From Paenibacillus sp. Root444D2 (GTDB lineage Bacteria > Bacillota > Bacilli > Paenibacillales > NBRC-103111), in assembly GCF_001426375.1 (NCBI RefSeq), contig NZ_LMEO01000010.1, positions 1-64,000 of the forward strand: a DNA stretch of 64,000 bases, given 5' to 3'. Shown here piece by piece: positions 16,631 through 24,631 of the stretch. The number at the start of each line of letters is the position of its first letter. Position 1 is the stretch's first letter. The notes below the pieces were generated by a model, which saw only the letters and a list, made by a program, of their open reading frames with translations, searched no databases and was not told the origin of the DNA. The position numbers and the translations under genes are program-made.

Positions 16631-18064
16631 TCAGTTATTGAAACGAAAACGGTTCATTAATTTTTTTAAAATCGTTTTATTCTCTTTTACAACTAAGGGT
16701 TGAGCACAGAAAGTATAATAATCAATATTTTTTAGTATATAAAGGAGCCTCATTATTGCCATACCTACTGCAACTGCAGCAGAAATAAGAAGTCCTAAGC
16801 CATGATGACCTGTTGTAATAATGATAGGCGTCGCAATCAAGTTAGCTATCAAAAAGAGCGATGACGTGAGAAGCGCGCCTTTGCGGTCATCGAAATAAAG
16901 CAACAACAGAACAATAATATACATAAGAATGTATAAACAATCACCTAGTACCAGAATGTTAAAAGAGTCGATTTGTTCGGCAGTTTGCCCTAAATTCGGT
17001 AAAAACTTGATGCCAATCGCCATAGCGAAAAGAGAGAAGAAGAGTTGGATTTGCATGATGAAACTTAGCTCCTGTAGGAGCACATCGTTCATTTCTTTCT
17101 TGGCACGTGCGATATCTTGAATCGTTCCGGAGCCCAAAATAACCGAATAGTAGCTTCTGAATTTCTCATAGAATGACGTTTCTACAGAGACAACAAAAAT
17201 AACCATTGTCGGTATGACGGATAAGAAAGCAAAAAAAACAGGAACGTCATAGGAGGGGGAGAATCGAAAAGTATCACCGACGGTAATGCTCATTTTGCTT
17301 CCCCAGTAGATAAAGTTATGCACATAAATGCCGAGTGTAGAGATGAAACCAATTGCAAAAACGGCAGGTAATTTAGTAATATACCTTAAAAAGTGAAAGT
17401 ATCTTGTGCCACCTTGAAGGAAATACCCTTCAATATGTGTCATCAGTAGAATTAATGTAGTAAGGAATCCAATATCCATGGCAGCGATTGTGGCATAGGC
17501 CTCTTGAATACTTAACACTTTGAGCAAAAGAACTCCACTTAAGATGGTTACAATGGCTCCATAGAAAAAACTTTTGACAATTCGTATATAATCTTTCAGG
17601 GCGGAAACATAAACCGTTAATAGCCAAATAATAATTAGTTCCATAAAGAGCAGATATTCCGCAATTTTAAAGGTGAGTGAAAGAGGAGAGCGAAGCAAGA
17701 ATGCAATTCCAACAACTCCCCCAATTAATAGACAAATGGACATAACGCCGTACAAAGAAGGAAGCAGATCTTCATATTTTTTCTCATATAAACGATCAGC
17801 AACATAGCGAGAAAGCAACATGACAAATCCGCTAGTAAGAAGCAGAGAGAATATAAAAGCGTACTGTGAGCCAGCTAAAAATAATTCTTTCTGTGCAAAG
17901 GGCATATTTACATAGCTCTGCAATTTTTGCATGACAGCTACCATGACCATGCAAAGCAGCATTGGGCCAATGGTAACTAATGAGGAATAGGCGTAAGCCC
18001 GGATATTAGTGAATAAGCTTTTTTTCCGAAAGAGTTTTCTTAGTTCAAACCCGATCCCTGCCAT
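16631..18064 (-). CDS. pelG: PelG-like polysaccharide exporter/synthase subunit
   Basis: 477-residue membrane protein with about 12 helices, of the PelG family (MATE/MOP-flippase-like). The opening MAGIGFELRKLFRKKSL is the family hallmark and fixes the start at 18064 with GAGGAG upstream; the frame stays open further but would overlap pelF much more. It overlaps pelF by 20 bp, indicating coupled translation. In Pel systems PelG works with PelD, PelE and PelF at the cytoplasmic membrane to make and move the polymer. Confidence 0.9.
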   Translation of the reverse strand: MAGIGFELRKLFRKKSLFTNIRAYAYSSLVTIGPMLLCMVMVAVMQKLQSYVNMPFAQKELFLAGSQYAFIFSLLLTSGFVMLLSRYVADRLYEKKYEDLLPSLYGVMSICLLIGGVVGIAFLLRSPLSLTFKIAEYLLFMELIIIWLLTVYVSALKDYIRIVKSFFYGAIVTILSGVLLLKVLSIQEAYATIAAMDIGFLTTLILLMTHIEGYFLQGGTRYFHFLRYITKLPAVFAIGFISTLGIYVHNFIYWGSKMSITVGDTFRFSPSYDVPVFFAFLSVIPTMVIFVVSVETSFYEKFRSYYSVILGSGTIQDIARAKKEMNDVLLQELSFIMQIQLFFSLFAMAIGIKFLPNLGQTAEQIDSFNILVLGDCLYILMYIIVLLLLYFDDRKGALLTSSLFLIANLIATPIIITTGHHGLGLLISAAVAVGMAIMRLLYILKNIDYYTFCAQPLVVKENKTILKKLMNRFRFNN

Positions 18065-19475
18065 ATAGACTCCTCTCGTAATCGTTATAAATATTTCTAT
18101 AACCTTCGATGAAACGATCCCTTGAATAGATTGCTGAAACTCTTCGTTTGCCGTTGAGACCCATTTGCTCACGAAGTTGCTTATTCTGACATAAGGAGAT
18201 GATTGCCAAACCAAGTTTCTCGTAGTGCATAACAGGCTCAACGATGCCAGCAGGACCGAAGTCATCCTGATTACCGTAGAGTAACTCACGACAACTTCCT
18301 ACATCTGTCGTAACAAATGGCTTACTTGCTGCTAGACCTTCAAGCACGGCAAGAGGTTGTCCCTCGCTAATACTTGTAAGAACAAGGATATCCATCTTTC
18401 CGATATACTCACGAACATTAATACTACCGGTAAAAATAATATCTTCTGTACCAAGTTCTTGTACTAGCTGCTGGCACTCTTCATAGTACTCCTCATCCTC
18501 ATCGATTGGTCCAAAGATATAGAATTTCGCATTTGAAATAGTATGTTTGACCAAGGCAAAGCTTTGAATCATAGTTTTAATATCTTTAATAGGAACTATT
18601 CGTACGACAGCACCGATGGAGATCTCTGTGTCATTCTCTTTCTGCTGGAGAGAGTCATAATCACTAGACTGAACACCATTGGGGATTATTGTTATTTTAT
18701 TGCCGTCGCATCCAAGCTCTTCTTGAATTTCTTTGTTACGGTTGAACAAGGAAATTACTTTGTCAGTGTACGAATAAGCACAGTTAGATAAATTATAGAA
18801 ATACTCAATCCAAACATCCTTGAAATACCCTTTTACCCAGTCAGCTTTAATAATTTCCTCTTCCCGCTCTCGGGTGTAAATACCATGCTCGGTAAGCAAG
18901 AAAGGCTTGTTATAAAGGTGCTTGCCAAGCGAGCCAAGAACACCGGCATAACCTGTTGCGACACTATGGTACAGATCAGCTTCAGGCATAGGATTACGTA
19001 TTGTTAAAAACAAAGGAAGAACCATGGAACGCATAGTCCAATACATTTCGGTAAACGGCGTCTGTGAGTAACGAAGATTACATACTTCGTACATGATGTC
19101 GAAGAAATCTTTACTGGTCAAGAATTCAGAAACAGAATTAATCCGATCACTAAGCAAAAAGTTGAATAGGTTTCCCCAATCAATTTTCTCGCCAGCTAGA
19201 AACGAGTAAAGTGTCTCGCGTTCACTTTTGGAAATCTTATAGCGTTTCCCCCATATTTCTTCCTCATTAAGAAAAGTATCTAGGAAAGTTTCTCTTATCT
19301 CGATGACATTGTGAGGCAAAGCATACTTAAATTTCCCGCGTGATTTCTCTTCAGCACCGATGACATAAAGTATAAATTCATGCTCAGGCATATTCGTGAT
19401 TAAACTATGAATCCAACTTGAGACACCACCAGTAATATAGGGGTAAGACCCCTCAGCAAGGATACAGATTCTCAT
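18045..19475 (-). CDS. pelF: PelF-like GT4 glycosyltransferase
   Basis: 476 residues, GT-B fold, family GT4, cytosolic. PelF hallmarks are the N-terminal ILAEGSYPYITGGVSSWIH, then SVATGYAGVLGSLGKH and LLTEHGIYTREREEEI near residue 200, and the C-terminal nucleotide-sugar site with SISEGQPLAVLEGLAASKP. PelF builds the amino-sugar backbone of Pel from UDP-N-acetylhexosamines. It overlaps pelA by 4 bp and pelG by 20 bp. Consistent with the fused epimerase, the donor may be a UDP-GlcNAc/UDP-GalNAc pair. Confidence 0.93.
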   Translation of the reverse strand: MRICILAEGSYPYITGGVSSWIHSLITNMPEHEFILYVIGAEEKSRGKFKYALPHNVIEIRETFLDTFLNEEEIWGKRYKISKSERETLYSFLAGEKIDWGNLFNFLLSDRINSVSEFLTSKDFFDIMYEVCNLRYSQTPFTEMYWTMRSMVLPLFLTIRNPMPEADLYHSVATGYAGVLGSLGKHLYNKPFLLTEHGIYTREREEEIIKADWVKGYFKDVWIEYFYNLSNCAYSYTDKVISLFNRNKEIQEELGCDGNKITIIPNGVQSSDYDSLQQKENDTEISIGAVVRIVPIKDIKTMIQSFALVKHTISNAKFYIFGPIDEDEEYYEECQQLVQELGTEDIIFTGSINVREYIGKMDILVLTSISEGQPLAVLEGLAASKPFVTTDVGSCRELLYGNQDDFGPAGIVEPVMHYEKLGLAIISLCQNKQLREQMGLNGKRRVSAIYSRDRFIEGYRNIYNDYERSLYGRDRV

Positions 19476-21325
19476 GATTGATCTCCCAATTCTATGGTAA
19501 AATGTGCTGCCTTGGCCTGCACTATATAAGTGTTATTATCAATTAAGGTAATGGAGCAATGATCCAATCTACCGATCTTACTTGTCGTACGTAAGATATA
19601 ATTGAGCTCACCATGAAAGTTATTCACGTATCCATCGATCTTGTTCTTATCTTTCTTGAAAACGACTTGGCTATCTAAGTAATCCTCGAATGCAGTTCCA
19701 GCATCTGAGGCCGTCATGGGACGTAACCATTTATATTTATCGTAAATAATTTCCATTATTTGATCGAATTCTTTGAACAACTGATCCCATGATTTATTTT
19801 TAGTTCGTGCAGGATCCAATACATCGTCAGGATGAATAAAGTGCGAGAAGACACCAATAGATGTAATTGCATTGAAAATATCCCAATTCGTTACCTGGTC
19901 AAAATGATATCCGGAGGAAACACGTGGAAGTTCAAGAATGCCATCTGCGCTTCTACTATACTCCTGAACATAAGATTTATCGTAGGGGTCTTCGCTATAG
20001 ATGGAGGCTATAATTTTAAGATCAGGGAGCGAATTCTTAAGTGCCTCTCTACCTTCATCACTCAAAACATTGGAGGGTGGCACGTACGTACGCAATTTGT
20101 ATTTGGGATAGATGTCTGCAAAGTATTTACGTGCTTCAGAAATGGATAATTCCATGTCTTCTTGTGATTGCCAAAGCTTGTACCCAAGGGAAAGAGAGGT
20201 TGCGGTAGATTTGGAATAATCGGTAACCAAAGATTGATGGTTATATCCATGGAGACCTAATTCACCGCCTAGCTTCAGGACTTCCCTGCCATATATAATT
20301 AAATTTTCTTTTTCTTGACCTTGTGCAGTGTTGAAAGGTGGTTTAATTGAATTATTATAATTTTCGATAAGAACTCCTGTGTAAATAACCCCTCTATTTT
20401 TGGCTATTTTGATCATATCAGGCCACCAAATGTCACGATAAAACCGTTGATTATCTCGACCATACTCTTTGTATATTGTGTTTTCCTTCCCGTTTCCAAA
20501 GGGAGCAGGAAAATCATCAATGTAAGCAACCTTGGTATTAATAATGGGGTAGATAAAATTATCATTGATAAGACTTAGCGCCCCGGCTATGAGTCCACGG
20601 CTAGTTTTTTCTTGAAGTGTAGAACCGTTGAAAACTAAAAACTTTCCTTTTCCATAGGTATAACCCCACATTAAGGGGTTATTTTTATCAGTTACAGCAT
20701 AGATCGTGCTGTTATTGTTGAGCTCAAAGAAGATCATTGCATTCTCGATGAAGTCTCCTTTGAATTCCATTCCTTTGCCTTGTATTAAAATATTAGATGT
20801 TAGCTTAATTCCTTTTTCGTTCACATAGGGGCCTATTGAATTGATTCCAAGTTTACGATAAATCGTATACAAGCTGTCGCTAACCAAAGGACTTTCGGCG
20901 AATAAGACACGCCCTCCGTTGTCGACGTATGTAATAAGAGCATCTAAATTTTTAATTTTTGTTAGATCCTGCAGGGCAATAATGATGGTTTCAAAGCCTT
21001 TAGTCGTGCCATCAAACGCGCCGATCTCCATGCTTTGAGGCTTTTTTTTCATATAATTAATAGTATTCTCTACATTTTTCGCCAATCTCGGGCTAACTAT
21101 TTCTTCTTGGTCGTAAAGAATGAGGAAATTCTCGGTATTTATTGCGTTGAATTCTTTTGGGTCCAATGCATTGTATGAGGAAGTATCCGCAGTGGAAGTG
21201 ATGTTATTGTTTTTAGTTAACTTGAATAGAAAATCGGAGCGTACGGTTTCAAGTGAGATCCCTAGAACGACTATGACGAGTACTACAATAATAGTCGTTC
21301 TTTTAAAATAATCAAAGGTTTTCAT
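19472..21325 (-). CDS. pelA: PelA-type polysaccharide deacetylase, no hydrolase domain
   Basis: 617 residues with an N-terminal membrane helix (about 10-27), a Rossmann-like beta domain (about 60-250, LILYDQEEIVSPRLAKN onwards) and a deacetylase of the NodB type. The metal-site residues are visible as D270-D271 in AYIDDFPAPFGNG and the H359-x3-H363 motif in LGLHGYNHQSL. It matches the deacetylase half of PelA (DUF2194-like) and lacks the N-terminal glycosidase domain that Pseudomonas PelA carries, as in Gram-positive pel operons with a deacetylase-only PelA. It would partly de-N-acetylate the polymer outside the membrane. Confidence 0.85.
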   Translation of the reverse strand: MKTFDYFKRTTIIVVLVIVVLGISLETVRSDFLFKLTKNNNITSTADTSSYNALDPKEFNAINTENFLILYDQEEIVSPRLAKNVENTINYMKKKPQSMEIGAFDGTTKGFETIIIALQDLTKIKNLDALITYVDNGGRVLFAESPLVSDSLYTIYRKLGINSIGPYVNEKGIKLTSNILIQGKGMEFKGDFIENAMIFFELNNNSTIYAVTDKNNPLMWGYTYGKGKFLVFNGSTLQEKTSRGLIAGALSLINDNFIYPIINTKVAYIDDFPAPFGNGKENTIYKEYGRDNQRFYRDIWWPDMIKIAKNRGVIYTGVLIENYNNSIKPPFNTAQGQEKENLIIYGREVLKLGGELGLHGYNHQSLVTDYSKSTATSLSLGYKLWQSQEDMELSISEARKYFADIYPKYKLRTYVPPSNVLSDEGREALKNSLPDLKIIASIYSEDPYDKSYVQEYSRSADGILELPRVSSGYHFDQVTNWDIFNAITSIGVFSHFIHPDDVLDPARTKNKSWDQLFKEFDQIMEIIYDKYKWLRPMTASDAGTAFEDYLDSQVVFKKDKNKIDGYVNNFHGELNYILRTTSKIGRLDHCSITLIDNNTYIVQAKAAHFTIELGDQS

Positions 21326-21328
21326 TCT

Positions 21329-22222
21329 TTATACTCCTGACCAGAATCGGACAATATTCAAAGCTTGGTTCGACAAGCGAATGGGTGAATTTTTTAAGCC
21401 GTTTAAGCTGTCTTGGAACCGTTCATTATTTCTCAATGTATAATGTGTTTTCATTGAAATTAAGTACGGTGTTTCACTGTTAGGGTGTGCTTGATGAAAG
21501 CTCTCACACATACTCCTTGCTTTGTCAACATTACCTATTTCTAGGTCACATTCAATCTTATCGACAAAATAGGCTTCCTCTTCTGTATAAATAGAAAGCA
21601 GACTTTCTAACACTTGAGAATAAGTGTGCTTAGTCTTTATGACTGTCCGTTCATCCAAAAAGCCACTTGTAAGATAGTTCTTAAGTACGTTTACATAAGG
21701 AATTAATGTTTCTAAGTCAAATTTGTTTTCTTCGTATTTGACTGAGAATTTCTGTTTAGTAAGCATAAGCTTGCGCTTAATTTCCAATACGGCTGTAGCC
21801 GCGTAATGTGAGGTTTCTGTATCTTCGTTTTCTAATGCTTTTTGGAGAATGCCGATATATTCAATCGAGTCATTCTTTAAAGCGTCGATCAGCATACGAC
21901 GCTTTGTAGTTGTATCATTGAGTAACAAGGCTTCTTCAATAGGAACGATATTAATCTCTTTTTTTATGTCAATGCGGTTATAAATACCGAGAGTTGAGGT
22001 TTGAGCAGAGATATCCTCGTCCGAGTAAGAGCTAAACGAATCTTGTGATTTTCTTTGTAATGTCCATGAAGAAAAGGCAAGCATTAGAGCTCCTGCAAAG
22101 GGTAGCAAGATAATGATAGCAAGATGTGTTATTGCCCGCTCTCTAGTATAGTTTTTAATATATTTAATGATGTAAGTCACGACGATGAGTAAATAAATGC
22201 ACAAAATGATGAGTTCAAGCAT
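21329..22222 (-). CDS. pelE: PelE-like membrane protein with helical repeats
   Basis: 297 residues: two N-terminal hydrophobic segments (about 1-20 and 33-53) and a cytosolic helical region with TPR-like character (VDKIECDLEIGNVDKARSMC, AHPNSETPYLISMKTHYTL). The size and layout fit PelE, which links PelD to the synthase subunits. Sequence similarity to known PelE is weak by eye; the identification rests on layout and its place between pelD and pelA. It overlaps the pelD fusion by 8 bp and ends 3 bp before pelA. Confidence 0.75.
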   Translation of the reverse strand: MLELIILCIYLLIVVTYIIKYIKNYTRERAITHLAIIILLPFAGALMLAFSSWTLQRKSQDSFSSYSDEDISAQTSTLGIYNRIDIKKEINIVPIEEALLLNDTTTKRRMLIDALKNDSIEYIGILQKALENEDTETSHYAATAVLEIKRKLMLTKQKFSVKYEENKFDLETLIPYVNVLKNYLTSGFLDERTVIKTKHTYSQVLESLLSIYTEEEAYFVDKIECDLEIGNVDKARSMCESFHQAHPNSETPYLISMKTHYTLRNNERFQDSLNGLKNSPIRLSNQALNIVRFWSGV

Positions 22223-24398
22223 AAAGTAACTCCTCTTTCACGATGATAGGAATAATGCCTGATTTCGTTATTCGCTCAGTAACAATGGCAGCATCTTGTT
22301 TCTCTGAGTTCGAAAGAATGATGTAGTATCTGCCGTCTGGACCTTTTCCTATAACATCCGTTTCACGCAAGAATGAGCTTACTTTATTGGATAATTCCTC
22401 GATTTGAATGTCTGAATTGGAAATGACAAGCAGTGTAAATTCAATATTCAACTTAATTTTTGTTTGTTTTTTGCTATCTAGAACGGTTAAGAAGGACTCT
22501 TCGTTCAATACATCCGTTCCCTCGATGTAGCGCTCGCTTTGTGTTGCTTCCAGATAACGATGAGCTTTGAATAACGAAGAAGAGATCAGTTCTACAGCAA
22601 CTTTAAATAGATTTTGATAGTATAGCGTGAAATTCTCAAACGGCAGATGATGTAAGCTGACGACAGCGATGATTCGATTGTTATACATAATTGGGGCTGA
22701 AAGAACAGGGATTGCTTGATCTAACGCTTTATTAATATATAAACTCTGGCTGTCAATTAACTGTTGTAGATGTGGAAAATCTGACACTTTCAAAGATTTA
22801 GGCAATTGCATCTCAGTAACTTTCGATTTGGCAGTTAAACGCAGGAAATTACCATATTTGTTAATGGAGTAGATGGAGATCGATTTAGATCTCATAATTT
22901 GTTCTAGGACACTAATAGCCGCGTTGAAAATTAATTCCGGCTCTAAGCTATCTAGCTCTTTTGTAATATTATAAATTTTGCCGAAGCTATCTTCCGTATT
23001 CATAATTTGACTTTGTAATTCTTCTTTAACAAGTCGAGTGTCATTATAAATTTCACTTAGAAACTCATTTCTTTCTTCACTTGCAACTGCTTCGATTTTA
23101 GCTGTTTTAATCTCACTATTTTTACGATCCACGGTATACCCGACAACGATACCAATGAAGAGGTAAGCAGCTAGAGTTACCATACTTTGGGAATCGTAAA
23201 TAAAGGAAATTAAGTCCCGTCCATTATAGAGACTCATCCCAAGGAAAAGAAGAGAAGACAAGGCAAAGGAAAGAATAGACTGTCTAGTGCCATAGAGCAT
23301 ACTGATGACGAGAATGTAAATCAGCTTGTAATCCAATTGATAACTTTGAATATCGGATTGTGTTCCTATTGTTAAAGCAGTTACGATACCGAAGGCGACA
23401 AAATTCTCGATGTAGGGGAGAGCTGGTTTAAGGAAGGAAAATAATCGTCTGGACGATTTTTCCTTCTTCTCTCGTGGGGGTTTTTGTTGCTGAGTAGCAA
23501 ACCATTCATAAGTTTTGGTCAATCCCTCTTTGAGACTATACATTGGCACCCAATCGAGTTGACGTTTGACCTTCGTATTATCTAAGCTCGAGCGATAGAT
23601 ATCCCCTTTACGTGCTTCGCGGTAAACAACACCTTTAATTGGGTGAAGTTCTTTAAAAATGCCAAGCAGTTCGTTCACACTTTTCTCCGTATTTGTAGAT
23701 AGGTTAAGAACTTCTTTATATTCCGCATCTACTCCTCGATAGATAGCGTCAGCGACATCTTCTACATAAATGAAATCACGGGTCTGATTACCATCGCCAA
23801 AGACGGTAAGCTCTTGATCTTTAAACATACGTTCTAGATAAATAGAAACGACGCCACCTTCTCCGATGGTACCTTGCCTAGGACCATATACATTAGAAAA
23901 CCGGAAACAGAGGGTATCCAAGCCATATAACTCTGTGAACTTCTTACAATAATACTCACCAAGCCATTTGTTCATCCCATAAGGAGAAAGTGGATTGCAA
24001 TCCGCTTCTTCATTAATTGGCGTATGTTCATTCATGCCATAAACAGCAGCAGATGAGGCAAATATAAACTTTTTCACGCCATATTTAGCTGAAAGGTTCA
24101 ACATATTGTTTAAGCCAAGAATATTTGATTTGGCATCCAGAAAGGGATTCTCTAAAGATGTAGCAACGTTGATTTGTGCAGCTAGATGAACAACAACATC
24201 AAACTTATGACTATTAAAAACCTCTACACATTTTGAACTCTCAACATTTAATGAATATAATTTATAAGGTGTACTCAAGTTCTCAGGATTTCCTGAGGAT
24301 AGATTATCTATGATGAAAATTTGATGCCCTTCTTTGTAGAAGCGCTCGGCGACATGGGATCCAATAAAACCTAGACCGCCTGTAATTAATACTCGCAT
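22215..24398 (-). CDS. Nucleotide-sugar epimerase fused to PelD-like c-di-GMP receptor
   Basis: 727 residues. Positions 1-305 are an extended short-chain NAD-dependent epimerase/dehydratase: GGLGFIGS (G7, G10, G13), SSAAVYG near 115-121, catalytic Y140-x3-K144 and NVYGPRQG. A linker leads to four membrane helices (about 330-425), a coiled coil (430-480), a GAF-like domain (485-610) and a degenerate GGDEF domain. In the last, the inhibitory-site motif is intact (R678-x2-D681) while the active-site signature is replaced by PDGRY, the pattern of a c-di-GMP receptor without cyclase activity, as in PelD. ATG 24398 has GGGGTG upstream. The epimerase probably interconverts UDP-GlcNAc and UDP-GalNAc, like PelX; substrate is inferred. 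Confidence 0.9.
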   Translation of the reverse strand: MRVLITGGLGFIGSHVAERFYKEGHQIFIIDNLSSGNPENLSTPYKLYSLNVESSKCVEVFNSHKFDVVVHLAAQINVATSLENPFLDAKSNILGLNNMLNLSAKYGVKKFIFASSAAVYGMNEHTPINEEADCNPLSPYGMNKWLGEYYCKKFTELYGLDTLCFRFSNVYGPRQGTIGEGGVVSIYLERMFKDQELTVFGDGNQTRDFIYVEDVADAIYRGVDAEYKEVLNLSTNTEKSVNELLGIFKELHPIKGVVYREARKGDIYRSSLDNTKVKRQLDWVPMYSLKEGLTKTYEWFATQQQKPPREKKEKSSRRLFSFLKPALPYIENFVAFGIVTALTIGTQSDIQSYQLDYKLIYILVISMLYGTRQSILSFALSSLLFLGMSLYNGRDLISFIYDSQSMVTLAAYLFIGIVVGYTVDRKNSEIKTAKIEAVASEERNEFLSEIYNDTRLVKEELQSQIMNTEDSFGKIYNITKELDSLEPELIFNAAISVLEQIMRSKSISIYSINKYGNFLRLTAKSKVTEMQLPKSLKVSDFPHLQQLIDSQSLYINKALDQAIPVLSAPIMYNNRIIAVVSLHHLPFENFTLYYQNLFKVAVELISSSLFKAHRYLEATQSERYIEGTDVLNEESFLTVLDSKKQTKIKLNIEFTLLVISNSDIQIEELSNKVSSFLRETDVIGKGPDGRYYIILSNSEKQDAAIVTERITKSGIIPIIVKEELLYA

Positions 24399-24461
24399 TT
24401 GTAAACACCCCATAATTTCCATTTTTAATATTTAGACCCATAAAAGTAGTTCTAAAAGACT

Positions 24462-24490
24462 ATTCTATGCTGTTTTACGACGAAAAACAA
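24462..24490 (-). promoter_or_regulatory. Probable promoter of the Pel-type operon
   Basis: Minus strand: TTGTTT (24490-24485), 17-bp spacer, TAGAAT (24467-24462). It would give a leader of about 55 nt before the epimerase-PelD start. No riboswitch-like structure was seen in that leader. Confidence 0.55.
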
Positions 24491-24555
24491 CATAAATATA
24501 CAAACTTTGTTGAATCTTTAGATTGATTTTTACAAATAGTTAATATTTTGCGAAC

Positions 24556-24575
24556 TAGCGTGATATATCTCGCTA
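24556..24575. promoter_or_regulatory. 20-bp dyad between divergent Pel operon and DUF4832 gene
   Basis: TAGCGTGATATATCTCGCTA is palindromic except for one symmetric T/T pair at positions 6 and 15. It lies between the two divergent promoters, about 55 bp before the DUF4832 start. Its length and symmetry suit a dimeric repressor or activator of the exopolysaccharide region; the protein is unknown. Confidence 0.45.
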
Positions 24576-24631
24576 ATTGGTTGATTTTAGAGTAGAATAC
24601 TGTCCAAATAACTGGTTGAAAGGCGATATTA

